Of a DNA stretch of 64,000 nt, positions 46,381 through 54,620 are shown piece after piece. Each line of letters opens with the position of its first letter. Position 1 is the first letter of the stretch. Location of the stretch: the NCBI RefSeq assembly GCF_039522585.1, contig NZ_BAAADR010000046.1; one strand, written 5' to 3'. The DNA is from Bisbaumannia salifodinae (lineage in GTDB: Bacteria; Pseudomonadota; Gammaproteobacteria; Pseudomonadales; Halomonadaceae). A program made the position numbers and the translations under genes. Under the pieces are notes generated by a model that saw nothing but the letters and a program-made list of their open reading frames with translations, searched no databases and was not told the origin of the DNA.

Positions 46381-46995
46381 ATGTTCCACACCCCGACCCA
46401 TCTCACGACCCCCGCCACGCGTGCCGCCCTGGCCGCCGCGCCCCTGTTGCTGCTGTTCGCCGGGGTGGCCCTGGCGCATCCGGGCCATGAGCATGCCCAT
46501 GGCGGCGGCTTCGCCGCCGGTCTCGCGCATCCCCTGCTCGGCCTCGATCACCTGTTGGCGATGCTCGCGGTGGGCCTCTGGAGCCTGCGTCAGTCCCGGG
46601 TCCTGGGCCTGGCCGCGCCGCTACTGGCCGCCGCCGGCATGCTGCTGGGGGCGGGCCTGGCCTGGGCCGGCATCGCCCTGCCCGGAGTGGAGTTTGGCAT
46701 CGCCCTGAGCGTGCTGCTGGCGGGGGTGCTGATCGCCGCCCTGGTGCGGGTGCCGAGCCTCGTCGGCGCCGGGGTGATCCTGCTATTCATGCTCTTCCAT
46801 GGTCATGCCCATGGCAGCGAGATGCCCCAGGGGGCCTCCCTGGTCGCCTATTTCGCCGGCTTTACCCTGGCGACCCTGGCCATCACCCTCGGCGGGCGCC
46901 TGGCGGGGGGCTGGCTGATGGCCCGGGAGAGCCGGCTGCTGCGTGGGCTGGGTGTCGCCCTCGCCGCCGTCGGGGCGCTCTTCGCCTTCGGTTGA
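46381..46995 (+). CDS. ureJ: HupE/UreJ-family nickel permease
   Basis: 204 residues with a signal-like first segment ending in VALAHPGHEHAHGGG and about six further membrane segments. HPLLGLDHLLAMLAVGLW and FMLFHGHAHGSEMP are the HupE/UreJ metal-site motifs. It probably imports or facilitates nickel for urease. Last gene of the ure cluster, 43 bp after ureG. Its end is duplicated (46916-47084). Confidence 0.92.
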   Translation: MFHTPTHLTTPATRAALAAAPLLLLFAGVALAHPGHEHAHGGGFAAGLAHPLLGLDHLLAMLAVGLWSLRQSRVLGLAAPLLAAAGMLLGAGLAWAGIALPGVEFGIALSVLLAGVLIAALVRVPSLVGAGVILLFMLFHGHAHGSEMPQGASLVAYFAGFTLATLAITLGGRLAGGWLMARESRLLRGLGVALAAVGALFAFG

Positions 46996-47084
46996 TGGCC
47001 CGGGAGAGCTGACTGTCCCGGCAGGTGCGCGGCCTGGGTGTCGTCCTTGCCGCCGTCGGGGCGCTCTTCGCCTTCGGTTGATGG
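46916..47084 (+). repeat. Tandem duplication of the hupE/ureJ 3' end
   Basis: Unit 1 (46916-46992) begins TGATGGCCCGGGAGAG and runs to the stop; unit 2 (46993-47078) begins with the same sequence. Both end GGGGCGCTCTTCGCCTTCGG, TTGATGG. The first TGA is out of frame inside the gene; the second is the true stop. Unit 2 has extra divergence and a non-coding middle. Confidence 0.85.
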
Positions 47085-47202
47085 GGCCTCCCTTCTAGAC
47101 TCGCGCGCCCGGCCTTGGCCGGGCGCGCTGCGTTTCGGCTCGGAAGCGGCTATGCTGGCGACGCGGCAGTGGGCCGTATGCATCGGGTGTAGGGAGACCG
47201 GG

Positions 47203-48702
47203 ATGGAAAAGCGGAGGCGGCGTATGTGGCTCGGGGGGCTGGGCGTGGTCGCGCTGGCCTGGGCGGCCATGGGCCTGTGGCAGAGCGTCAAGCCGCTGCC
47301 GGAGGGCATCGGCCGGGCCTGGCCGGTGCGTGGCGTCGAGGAGGTGCGTTTTCTCGCCGACCGCACCTGGTATGACGCCGCAGGGCGGCGCCATCAAGAG
47401 CAGGCGATCTTCGACGAGGCGCTGGCGATGATCAGTCAGGCCCGGCGCCTGGTGGTGGTGGACATGTTCCTGTTCAACGACTTCGCCGGCGAGGCCGCGG
47501 GGGAGGGCTTCCGGCCGCTCTCCGGCGAGTTGAGCCAGGCGCTGCTGGCGCAGAAACGCCGCTACCCCGAGCTCGAGGCGGTGGTGATCACCGACCCGCT
47601 CAATACCCTCTATGGGGGCCTGGCCCTCGAGCACCTGGAGGCGTTGCGCGCGGCGGGGATTCGGGTGGTGGAGACCGACCTGACCCGGTTGCGGGCCTCC
47701 AACCCGCTGTGGTCCGGGGGCTGGCACCTGGGGCCCCGCTGGTTCGGCAACAGCAGTGAGGCGGGCTGGCTGCCCAATGCCATGGGACCGGGCCGGGTCA
47801 CACTGCGCAGCTACCTGAGCCTGCTCAACTTCAACGCCAACCACCGCAAGACCCTGGTGGTGGATAGCGGCGATGACTGGCTGGGGCTGGTCACCTCCGC
47901 CAACCCCCACGATGCCAGCAGCCGGCACGGTAACGTGGCCCTGCGTTTCCGCGGGGCGGCGGCGCTGGATCTGCTGGAGAGCGAACGGGTGGTGGCGGCC
48001 TGGAGCGGGGTGGCACTTCCCGAACCGGCGCCCCGGGCGGAGCCTGAACCGGCCTCGGAACTCGCGCTGCAAGTGTTGACCACCGAGCCGGAAGCGATCG
48101 CGGCACCCGAGGAGAGACTCGCGCTGCAAGTGTTGACGGAGGGGGCGATCCGCGATGCCTTGTTGGCCACTATCACCGCGGCCGAGGCGGGCGACCGCCT
48201 CGACCTGGCGGTCTTCTATCTCGCCCACCGCGGGGTGATCGAGGCCCTCGCGGCGGCCCAGGCCCGTGGGGTGACGGTGCGGGTGCTGCTGGATCCCAAC
48301 CGGGATGCCTTCGGCTTCGCCAAGAATGGCATTCCCAACCGGCCGGTGGCCGAGGAACTGGCCGCGGCCGGGGTGGCGGTGCGCTGGTGCCTGACCCGCG
48401 GCGAGCAGTGCCATAGCAAGCTGCTGCTGCATCGCCCGGCGGTGGGCGAGGCCACCCTGATTCTCGGCTCCGCCAATTTCACCCGGCGCAACCTGGATAA
48501 CCTCAACCTGGAAACCAGCGTGCGCCTGGTCGGGGCACCGCAGGCCCCGGCCCTGGCGGAGGCCGCCGCCTTCTTCGAGGCGCGCTGGCAGAACGGCCCC
48601 CAGGGCCAGACCAGCCAGGCGCTGAACGGCGAGGAGCGGGTGAGTCCCTGGATGCGCTGGCGCTACCGTGTGATGGAGGCCACCGGGCTATCCACTTTCT
48701 AG
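47203..48702 (+). CDS. Phospholipase D-family protein with two HKD motifs
   Basis: 499 residues with one N-terminal membrane segment (about 7-25). Two phosphodiesterase half-sites: NANHRKTLVVDSGDDW (HxK plus Asp) and QCHSKLLLHRP with LGSANFTRRNLDN. This is the layout of cardiolipin synthase-like or phosphatidylserine synthase-like PLD enzymes. The substrate is unknown. Between the halves a 21-bp sequence is repeated 57 bp apart (48060 and 48117), duplicating LALQVLT in the linker. The start at 47203 has an AGGGAG site. Followed by a terminator. Confidence 0.85.
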   Translation: MEKRRRRMWLGGLGVVALAWAAMGLWQSVKPLPEGIGRAWPVRGVEEVRFLADRTWYDAAGRRHQEQAIFDEALAMISQARRLVVVDMFLFNDFAGEAAGEGFRPLSGELSQALLAQKRRYPELEAVVITDPLNTLYGGLALEHLEALRAAGIRVVETDLTRLRASNPLWSGGWHLGPRWFGNSSEAGWLPNAMGPGRVTLRSYLSLLNFNANHRKTLVVDSGDDWLGLVTSANPHDASSRHGNVALRFRGAAALDLLESERVVAAWSGVALPEPAPRAEPEPASELALQVLTTEPEAIAAPEERLALQVLTEGAIRDALLATITAAEAGDRLDLAVFYLAHRGVIEALAAAQARGVTVRVLLDPNRDAFGFAKNGIPNRPVAEELAAAGVAVRWCLTRGEQCHSKLLLHRPAVGEATLILGSANFTRRNLDNLNLETSVRLVGAPQAPALAEAAAFFEARWQNGPQGQTSQALNGEERVSPWMRWRYRVMEATGLSTF

Positions 48703-48716
48703 CCTTCGGAAACGAC

Positions 48717-48740
48717 AACGCCCCGCATCAGCGGGGCGTT
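48717..48740. terminator. Terminator of the PLD-family gene
   Basis: AACGCCCCGC-ATCA-GCGGGGCGTT, a perfect 10-bp stem 15 bp past the stop. Its AA..TT ends suit bidirectional action. It is the last host feature before the prophage. Confidence 0.85.
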
Positions 48741-48808
48741 ATCCGGTATCCGAGCTCGCCGATCATGCCATGGCGACGTGGCTAATGCTTTGAAAAACAA
48801 GAGATATA

Positions 48809-48835
48809 TGGTGCGGATGGGGAGACTTGAACCCT
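48809..48835 (-). other. Prophage attachment site: tRNA-Leu-like 3' fragment
   Basis: On the minus strand this reads as a tRNA 3' end: T-loop GGTTCAAGTCT, 3' acceptor strand CATCCGC, discriminator A and CCA. The matching 5' acceptor would be GCGGATG, as in some tRNA-Leu genes. Nothing upstream of it folds as the rest of a tRNA, so it is the leftover half of a tRNA attachment site. The integrase begins 92 bp inside. The intact tRNA should lie at the right end of the prophage, outside the window. Confidence 0.75.
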
Positions 48836-48926
48836 CATCTTCCCATCCTGTTTTCCCTTTTAAAACAATGCTTTGAATTTTTCGGTGGGCCCGAAATAGC
48901 CCTGTGGGGACTGAAGTGGGGACTGG

Positions 48927-50084
48927 CTACAGGTCGAGGAGCTTCTCGACGGCCTGGTGAATGTCCGGTCCATCGGAGTGAATCCACTTGCCGTAGCGCT
49001 GCTGGATCATCTGGATGCTGCTGTGGCCGACGTGGTCGGCGATCCAGTGGATGGGGACTAGCCCCGTCGAGAGCATCTGGCTGATGAAGGTGTGCCGGGC
49101 GTTGCCGGGGCCCCGGTATCGGACGGCGGCGTTCTTCAGGTGTGCGCGCCAGAACTTCTCGCGAATGGCCTGATCGCCCGAGAACGGCGTCCCCTTGTCG
49201 TTGAGGAAAACCGGGCGGATCTTGCGGCGTCGGATGGTGCGGTTATCCCGGTCCATCACCTCCACCGTGATCGGCTTGAGGTGGCCCGTGATGGCATGTT
49301 GTTCCTGGAGCGCCTCGCGAGCGGGCTTCAGCAGCCGGTGTCGGCGGCTCGAGCGCTTGGTCTTGGTGACCTTCCATCCGCCTTCAACGATGGCATGCCG
49401 ATAGCGGATCAGCCCGTTATCGAGATCTTCGACATCTTCCCAACTGAGCGCGATGCCCTCGCTGAGGCGGGCGCCATCCCACAGCATGAAGCGCATCAGG
49501 TTCATCGGCTGAGGCCGGTGTGTCGGCGTCGAGACGATTCGCTCGATCTCGTCCAGCGTGAAAGGGTCAGGATCCTGGGCGTCGGGGAGCCTCACGATGA
49601 TTCCCGTGGCAGGGTTGTAGGTCGCCTTTACGCTGGTGACGTAGAGCGCGAATACCTGGGTGAGGATGGCCACCACTTCTTTGATGGTCTTGCTGGCCAG
49701 GTGGTTGAGATCGTCGGCGACCCAGTTCCTCAGTTCGACATGCTCGATGGTGTGAATCTGCCGATGGCCCCACTTGGGCTTCAGGTGTTTGTTCGCCTTG
49801 TTCCGGTAGCTACGGATGGAGGAGGCCGCGACCTCGCGCTCCTTGCTCTTCAGCCAGGCATCCAGGTAGTGCCCGAAGGTGTTCCGGGCCACCCGCCGGG
49901 AGTTGGGGAAGTGTCTGGCGTAGTCGAAGGTGCCCGATGCCAGCTCGTAGTCGAGCACCTGGGTGAACGCATGGGCGCGCTCACGGTTTTCCGGTGTGTC
50001 CGGCCCGAAAGGCTCACGACATTTTTCATCCTGGTATTGGAAATAGACCCGCAGCCTACCGCGATGGACCTCGACACCCGCCAT
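48927..50084 (-). CDS. Tyrosine recombinase (phage integrase)
   Basis: 385 residues: an N-terminal arm-binding domain of the DUF3596 type (VEVHRGRLRVYFQYQDEKCRE), a SAM-like core-binding domain (about 65-170) and a catalytic domain. Catalytic features: Arg in DGARLSEGIALSW, second Arg in NARHTFISQML (the first His of HxxR is replaced, as in many phage integrases), His in ADHVGHSSIQMI, and the nucleophile Tyr in QQRYGKWI. It sits next to the att fragment, and a LexA box lies 16 bp upstream of its start, so excision is probably SOS-linked. Confidence 0.93.
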   Translation of the reverse strand: MAGVEVHRGRLRVYFQYQDEKCREPFGPDTPENRERAHAFTQVLDYELASGTFDYARHFPNSRRVARNTFGHYLDAWLKSKEREVAASSIRSYRNKANKHLKPKWGHRQIHTIEHVELRNWVADDLNHLASKTIKEVVAILTQVFALYVTSVKATYNPATGIIVRLPDAQDPDPFTLDEIERIVSTPTHRPQPMNLMRFMLWDGARLSEGIALSWEDVEDLDNGLIRYRHAIVEGGWKVTKTKRSSRRHRLLKPAREALQEQHAITGHLKPITVEVMDRDNRTIRRRKIRPVFLNDKGTPFSGDQAIREKFWRAHLKNAAVRYRGPGNARHTFISQMLSTGLVPIHWIADHVGHSSIQMIQQRYGKWIHSDGPDIHQAVEKLLDL

Positions 50085-50099
50085 GCCACTCTCCGTTGT

Positions 50100-50115
50100 C
50101 TGTACCTTTATACAG
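50100..50115. promoter_or_regulatory. LexA (SOS) box upstream of the integrase
   Basis: CTGTACCTTTATACAG, a strong fit to the LexA consensus CTGT-N8-ACAG with the TATA-rich centre. It lies 16 bp upstream of the integrase start codon. Confidence 0.75.
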
Positions 50116-50220
50116 TGTAAGAGAATCTTTGCCGGGTTGGCAGGAGTGCATGCACCGTGGATTCTTGTTTTATACCGTTATATTGATGGGCGAGTGCGGT
50201 TGCTCGAAGGGTGAGGCTGG

Positions 50221-50637
50221 TCAGATCTTACCTATGCGGCGAGCTTGCCAGCGAGCGAACCGGTTATAGATTTTGATGAAGGCTTCGGCAGCCTGTGGGT
50301 CGGTGTCCAGCTCGGACCAGGTGCGTACCCCACACGCCTTGCACAGCCAGTCTCTCGCCTGCATCCCGTCGTGGCTGCCATCTGGGCATTCATCCTCGGT
50401 CTTGCCGAACTTCTGGCGTTGTCGCCGATCGAGGTAAAGCGGGAATTCACGGCCTTGGCACATCTTGGCCGCTAAGGCGGCCACGCTGTCTTCGGCTCGA
50501 ACGTTCGTAAACGAGATGGGCTTCATCTCATTGTCGGATGGCTGGATCGGAGCCCCCAGTAGCCGCTCGAACACGGGCCGCACTTCAGGATGGTTCAAAG
50601 CGCTGTCCGCCGGAACTCGATATGGGTCGCGTGGCAT
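50221..50637 (-). CDS. Hypothetical phage protein with RDWLCxACG motif (paralogue 1)
   Basis: 138 residues, start chosen at 50637 behind a GGGGGA site. The C-terminal half (EFPLYLDRRQRQKFG, DGMQARDWLCKACGVRTWSE, YNRFARWQARR) is clearly related to that of the next gene (50669-50953). A CxxC pair and conserved Trp suggest a small zinc-binding or nucleic-acid-binding unit. No function is assigned. The 136-bp gap to the integrase holds its LexA box. Confidence 0.6.
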   Translation of the reverse strand: MPRDPYRVPADSALNHPEVRPVFERLLGAPIQPSDNEMKPISFTNVRAEDSVAALAAKMCQGREFPLYLDRRQRQKFGKTEDECPDGSHDGMQARDWLCKACGVRTWSELDTDPQAAEAFIKIYNRFARWQARRIGKI

Positions 50638-50668
50638 GGTGTCCCCCGATGGCTTTCCAGAAACAGCA

Positions 50669-50953
50669 CTATAAAGCGCGGGCTCGCCAGCGGCCATAAC
50701 GCTGCCGGATGCCCTTGAAGATGCCAGCGGCGTGGTGGTCATGATCCAGCTCGGCGCGGCTTTGGATGCCGCAGGCGGCGCAGAGCCAGTCCCGGGCGTC
50801 CTGCTCGTTGTGGGTGCCGTCGGGCAGTTGGCTCTCGGTCATGCCGTGCTTGTAGCGGCGCCGGCGGTCCAGGTAGAGGCGGAATGCCGGATCCTGGCAG
50901 AGCATGGCGGCTTGGCGGGCCAGTGGCCCGCCTTTGACTCGTTCAGCGTGCAT
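50669..50953 (-). CDS. Hypothetical phage protein with RDWLCxACG motif (paralogue 2)
   Basis: 94 residues, start at 50953 overlapping the stop of the TraR-like gene by 11 bases. Same module as the preceding protein: FRLYLDRRRRYKHG, EQDARDWLCAACGIQSRAE, IRQRYGRWRAR. The two genes are 31 bp apart and look like an in-phage tandem duplication followed by divergence. Function unknown. Confidence 0.6.
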   Translation of the reverse strand: MHAERVKGGPLARQAAMLCQDPAFRLYLDRRRRYKHGMTESQLPDGTHNEQDARDWLCAACGIQSRAELDHDHHAAGIFKGIRQRYGRWRARAL

Positions 50954-51158
50954 GCCGCCCCCGGCGCTCCCGGATGCCTTGGCACTCGATACAGGTGGTG
51001 GCCCAGGGCGCGGCCTGGCGGCGGGGCGCCGGGATCTCGTCGCCGCAGTCTTCGCACCAGGGGTCATTGACCGGTACTTGGGGCGTAAGACGGCTGGCCA
51101 GGGCGCCCTCGAGGCGGCGTTCCATCAGTTCGTTGGCGATATCGGCGTTGTCAGCCAT
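50943..51158 (-). CDS. TraR/DksA-type C4 zinc-finger protein
   Basis: 71 residues. The pattern CEDCG-DEIP-x12-CIECQ (C-x2-C ... C-x2-C) with RLEGALA upstream matches TraR/DksA-family phage proteins, which bind RNA polymerase in its secondary channel and mimic ppGpp/DksA effects. The start at 51158 has GGGGAGGA upstream. P2-like phages commonly carry such a gene. Confidence 0.85.
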   Translation of the reverse strand: MADNADIANELMERRLEGALASRLTPQVPVNDPWCEDCGDEIPAPRRQAAPWATTCIECQGIRERRGRHAR

Positions 51159-51160
51159 GG

Positions 51161-51559
51161 TCAGTCCTCCCCACCTTTCTCGATAAGCCAGAAGCGATGC
51201 ATCAGTCGGTCGCCATCGTCCAGGTGCTCGTGCAGTTCGCGGCCGCTGTAGGTGGCCCACTCGATGGCGGTGAGGGCGGCGGACTGGAGGTCGCGGTCGA
51301 TGCAGCGCAGGCGGTTGAGCTCGAGGGGCCAGTCATCGGCGTTGTAGACGGCGAGCAGGATCCGACGGCAGTGGCGGCTTTGGCCGGTGTCGCGATTGGC
51401 CACCTCGACGAGGCGATCTAGGGCGGCGGGGCCGACTTGCTCCAGCTTGGCCAGGCGTTCGTCGACGGCGGCTTCCTCGGCGTAGTGCTTCTCCAGGGCC
51501 TGGCGGGTGCGTTCGTTCAGGCGCTCGGTGAGGCGTGGCATGGGGGTGTCTGGTGTCAT
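51161..51559 (-). CDS. DUF7673-like phage protein
   Basis: 132 residues, helical and acidic. The segment LVEVANRDTGQSRHCRRILL followed by AVYNADDWPLELNRLRCIDR resembles the DUF7673 family (GQS..LL..YN....L..LR.LD pattern) seen in phages and integrative elements. Function unknown. Its start overlaps the stop of the upstream gene (ATGA). Confidence 0.6.
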   Translation of the reverse strand: MTPDTPMPRLTERLNERTRQALEKHYAEEAAVDERLAKLEQVGPAALDRLVEVANRDTGQSRHCRRILLAVYNADDWPLELNRLRCIDRDLQSAALTAIEWATYSGRELHEHLDDGDRLMHRFWLIEKGGED

Positions 51560-51885
51560 GACATGCTCCTTGCTTCATGGGCTTGGGGTGTGGCCCGCCG
51601 GGCGTGGTGGGCCGGCAGGTGGGCGAGGTCGATGCCGAGCTTGGCGGCGATATGGTCGAGCCCGGCGTCGGTGAATTCGGTGCGGCCGTAGTGGGTCCAG
51701 CCGCTGATCGGGTGGTGATAGGTGCCGGTGGCCACCCGCAGCCACTGGGTTTTGCCGCGGTACGGGCCCGCCGGCAGGTTGTCGCTGCCCAGCACGCCGG
51801 CCAGGCGCAGGCGGCGGGCCAGGGTGTTGCGCCCCAGGTTGAGCAGCGGGGCGGCCTGGTCGAGGGTGTAGGTGCGGCGATGCAT
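51556..51885 (-). CDS. KilAC/antirepressor-like DNA-binding protein
   Basis: 109 residues. The beginning (YTLDQAAPLLNLGRNTLARR, LRLAGVLGSDNLPAGPYRGK) resembles the KilA-C terminal domain of phage antirepressors, here without an N-terminal Ant/BRO part. It may be a small DNA-binding regulator of the lysis-lysogeny or replication control. Translationally coupled to the next gene. Confidence 0.55.
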   Translation of the reverse strand: MHRRTYTLDQAAPLLNLGRNTLARRLRLAGVLGSDNLPAGPYRGKTQWLRVATGTYHHPISGWTHYGRTEFTDAGLDHIAAKLGIDLAHLPAHHARRATPQAHEARSMS

Positions 51886-51904
51886 GGCGGTCTCCTTCCC
51901 CTGG

Positions 51905-54583
51905 TCAGGCCTGGAAGATCCAGCACTTCACGCTGGCGTTGCCCAGGCGGATCTGGCTGCGCACGGTGCGGTTGGCGTCGACGAACTTGCGGGTCTTGCT
52001 GGAGCGCAGGTAGCGCTTGAGCTCGCGGATTTCCGGCACGCGGAGCTTGTAGTCGGCGCAGCGGCGCTCGAAGTCCTTGAGGTTGATGGCGATCTGCTCG
52101 GCGCCCTTGCCGTAGTGGTTGAGCAGTGGCTCCTCGGAGAGGCCCTCCAGGTAGTCGAAGGCCTCCCAGAATTCGGCGACGAGGGGGTGATCGGCGTTGA
52201 TGGACTGCTGACGCTCGCGGGCCATCTGCAATACCAGGCCCTTGGTCATGTCGATGACTTGGGCGGGGTAGAGGCCCAGGCCATTGGGGCCCAGGCAATC
52301 CACCAGGGCCATCAATTGGCCATGGCACTTGGCGATCCGCAGCACCTTGATGTCGGGGTCTTCGGCCAACTGGTTGGCGTAGTGGCGGCCGCGCTGGGTA
52401 ATCAGCTCGAGCAGTTGAGCCTCGCGGGTGGCCACGTCCAAGACGAACTGGCTGACTTGCTCGAGCTCGGCCTTCTCCATGGCCTCGGCCAGGGCCTTGG
52501 TCTGCTGGTTCTGCCCCTCGCGGGTGAAGGTGAGGTGGCAAATACGGGTCTGGATCGCCTCGCCGGCCTGCACGGCGGCGTTCTGGCTGATGACGATGGA
52601 TCCGCGGAAGGGCGGCTCGTAGGTGTCGTTGCCGCTGTTCTTGACGCCCCGGGCGCGAATGGAGCGGCCGTTGAAGGCGGTCTTCAGCTCGTCCCAGTCG
52701 AACTGCTTCTGCTTGGCGCCGTCGCCCTGGTCTCGGTCGGACTCGATCAGCACCACCGGCAGGTTGGAGACCTGGGCGAAGTTGCGGCTACGCGCCGGCA
52801 TGGTGGCCTTGCTGGGGTCGAAGCCCTCGTAGTCGCGGCGGCCCACCAGCTTCCAGAGGAACTCGATCAGTGTGGACTTGCCGGCGCCGGCCTCGCCGAC
52901 GATCTCCAGGAAGGGGTAGCTGCCCATGTCGGCGCGGATCTGCTCGGCCAGCAGGCTACCCAGCCAGTAGGCCAGGGCGGTCACGCCCTTGGTGCCGAAG
53001 GCGCCCATCAGTTGCCGGGTCCAGTCGGTCTGGTAGGCCTGGCGGTCGGGGTTGATGTGCAGGACGACCGACTGGCTCAGCGTCTTGAGCTGCTTGCGCG
53101 GGCCCAGCTCGAAGAAGTCCTCGCTGTTGATCTTGTGCAGCTTGCCGCCGGCCACCGCCAGGTCGCCGAACACATAGGCGCCGTGCTCCTTGCTGTAGCC
53201 GATATAGTCGATGGTTTCGACGGTCTTGATGTTGCCGATCTGGTCCTGGAGCAGGGTATCCAGCTGCTGGCTGGTACCGGTCCAGACCGCGCCCGGGGCC
53301 ACGCCGAGCAGGCGCTTCTTGTACTCGCTGGCACTGGCCAACTGGCCACCGCTGAAGGTGTTCTTCACCGGCGGGCGGCCGTCGGGAAACTCGACCCGGT
53401 AGTAGTACCAGCTTTCGTCGGTAACGCTGTTGGCCTGGTAATAGAGGGCGGTGGGGTAGCAGGTGCAGATACGCTTAACGTTGCCGGCCTGCTCCAGGGC
53501 GGCATCGCGAAGCACCGGGTCGAGCTGCTGCTGGTCGCCGCCATCGGCACCCTCGGCCCGCACGGAGCGGTCGAAGGCGTCCATATCGAGTTTCCACCAC
53601 CACAGCTGCCGCTTGAACTCGAACCAGAATTCGCGACGCTCGCTACGGCGGTACATGATCAGCGCCTTGGCCATGGCCGTGGGGGCCAGCAGCAGGGCGC
53701 CATGGTGGCGGTAGGTGGCCAGGTGTTGCTCTGTGAGCTCGCCGCGCTGGTGGGCGTCGTTCCAGTCGTGCTTGCCGCCGTGGATCTGCGCCGCCTTGCA
53801 TTCCCAGCCGGCAGCCCGGGCCCGCTCCACCCACTTGGTGGTGGCCCGCTGGCCGGCGCGGTTGCCGTCCAGGGCCCACACCAGGGTGGGGCGGCTGGTT
53901 CCCGCCTGGTGGGCGGCATCGGCCAACTGCTCCAGGGCGGCGTCCGGGTAGTTGCTGCAGCTCATCGCCGAGACGGCGGCGATGCCGTGGTGGTAGAGGG
54001 CGATGGCATCGAAGATGCCCTCCACGATCCACACCTCGCCGGCCTCCACCAGGTCGGCGGCGGTGAACACTGGCGGGCACCACCATTGGCCCTTGAAGCG
54101 GCCCACGAAGTTGGCCTTCTGCTTGCCGAAGCGCTCTGGCTTGTCGAGCAGGCGCTCCCAGTAGGCGCCACCGGGCAGCGGGAAGCGCACGGTGGCGGTG
54201 CCGCCGATCTGTGGCTTCCAGTAGCTCTCCTGGGTGTACCAGCCCTGGATGCGCTCCAGGTCGAAGCCGCGTCCATCGCGCAGGTAGCCATCCGCCACCG
54301 GCGTGGCGCTGGCCGGCGCCTCGTGGGCCGGCTGGCCCGGGCGCGGCGCATAGCGCTCGCTCCACGACTCGAACAGCTCCGGAAACAGGCTCTTGACGTG
54401 GAGCTGCTCGCCGCAGTTGTTCTCCCGGCCGCATTTCAACATCCACGGCGCATCGGCGGCGATGTACGCCTCGCGCTTGCCACAGGAGGGACAGCGCACC
54501 TTTTGCAGGTAGGCGCCGCGCTCCTGGGCGTCATAGTCGCGCTGCAGACGCGCGAGGATGTCCTGGCGAAGCGATGAATTCAC
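51905..54583 (-). CDS. Phage replication protein: zinc-finger/Toprim primase fused to helicase
   Basis: 892 residues. N-terminal zinc ribbon (CPSCGKREAY ... CGRENNCG), a Toprim region (EVWIVEGIFDAIALYH and TLVWALDGNRAGQ) and a C-terminal P-loop ATPase (GEAGAGKSTLIEF, then VVLIESDRDQGDG). It probably primes and unwinds at the phage origin, replacing the P2 A-type initiator. GTG start at 54583 with a strong AAAGGAGG site. Largest gene of the early region. Confidence 0.85.
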   Translation of the reverse strand: MNSSLRQDILARLQRDYDAQERGAYLQKVRCPSCGKREAYIAADAPWMLKCGRENNCGEQLHVKSLFPELFESWSERYAPRPGQPAHEAPASATPVADGYLRDGRGFDLERIQGWYTQESYWKPQIGGTATVRFPLPGGAYWERLLDKPERFGKQKANFVGRFKGQWWCPPVFTAADLVEAGEVWIVEGIFDAIALYHHGIAAVSAMSCSNYPDAALEQLADAAHQAGTSRPTLVWALDGNRAGQRATTKWVERARAAGWECKAAQIHGGKHDWNDAHQRGELTEQHLATYRHHGALLLAPTAMAKALIMYRRSERREFWFEFKRQLWWWKLDMDAFDRSVRAEGADGGDQQQLDPVLRDAALEQAGNVKRICTCYPTALYYQANSVTDESWYYYRVEFPDGRPPVKNTFSGGQLASASEYKKRLLGVAPGAVWTGTSQQLDTLLQDQIGNIKTVETIDYIGYSKEHGAYVFGDLAVAGGKLHKINSEDFFELGPRKQLKTLSQSVVLHINPDRQAYQTDWTRQLMGAFGTKGVTALAYWLGSLLAEQIRADMGSYPFLEIVGEAGAGKSTLIEFLWKLVGRRDYEGFDPSKATMPARSRNFAQVSNLPVVLIESDRDQGDGAKQKQFDWDELKTAFNGRSIRARGVKNSGNDTYEPPFRGSIVISQNAAVQAGEAIQTRICHLTFTREGQNQQTKALAEAMEKAELEQVSQFVLDVATREAQLLELITQRGRHYANQLAEDPDIKVLRIAKCHGQLMALVDCLGPNGLGLYPAQVIDMTKGLVLQMARERQQSINADHPLVAEFWEAFDYLEGLSEEPLLNHYGKGAEQIAINLKDFERRCADYKLRVPEIRELKRYLRSSKTRKFVDANRTVRSQIRLGNASVKCWIFQA

Positions 54584-54620
54584 GCTGCGCCTCCTTTATC
54601 CGTGGAGTGAAAGAAGGGGG

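Noticed and set aside
48809..48900. An intact tRNA gene at the prophage edge
   Set aside because: Only the T-arm and acceptor 3' strand are present; the bases upstream on the minus strand give no anticodon or D arm.
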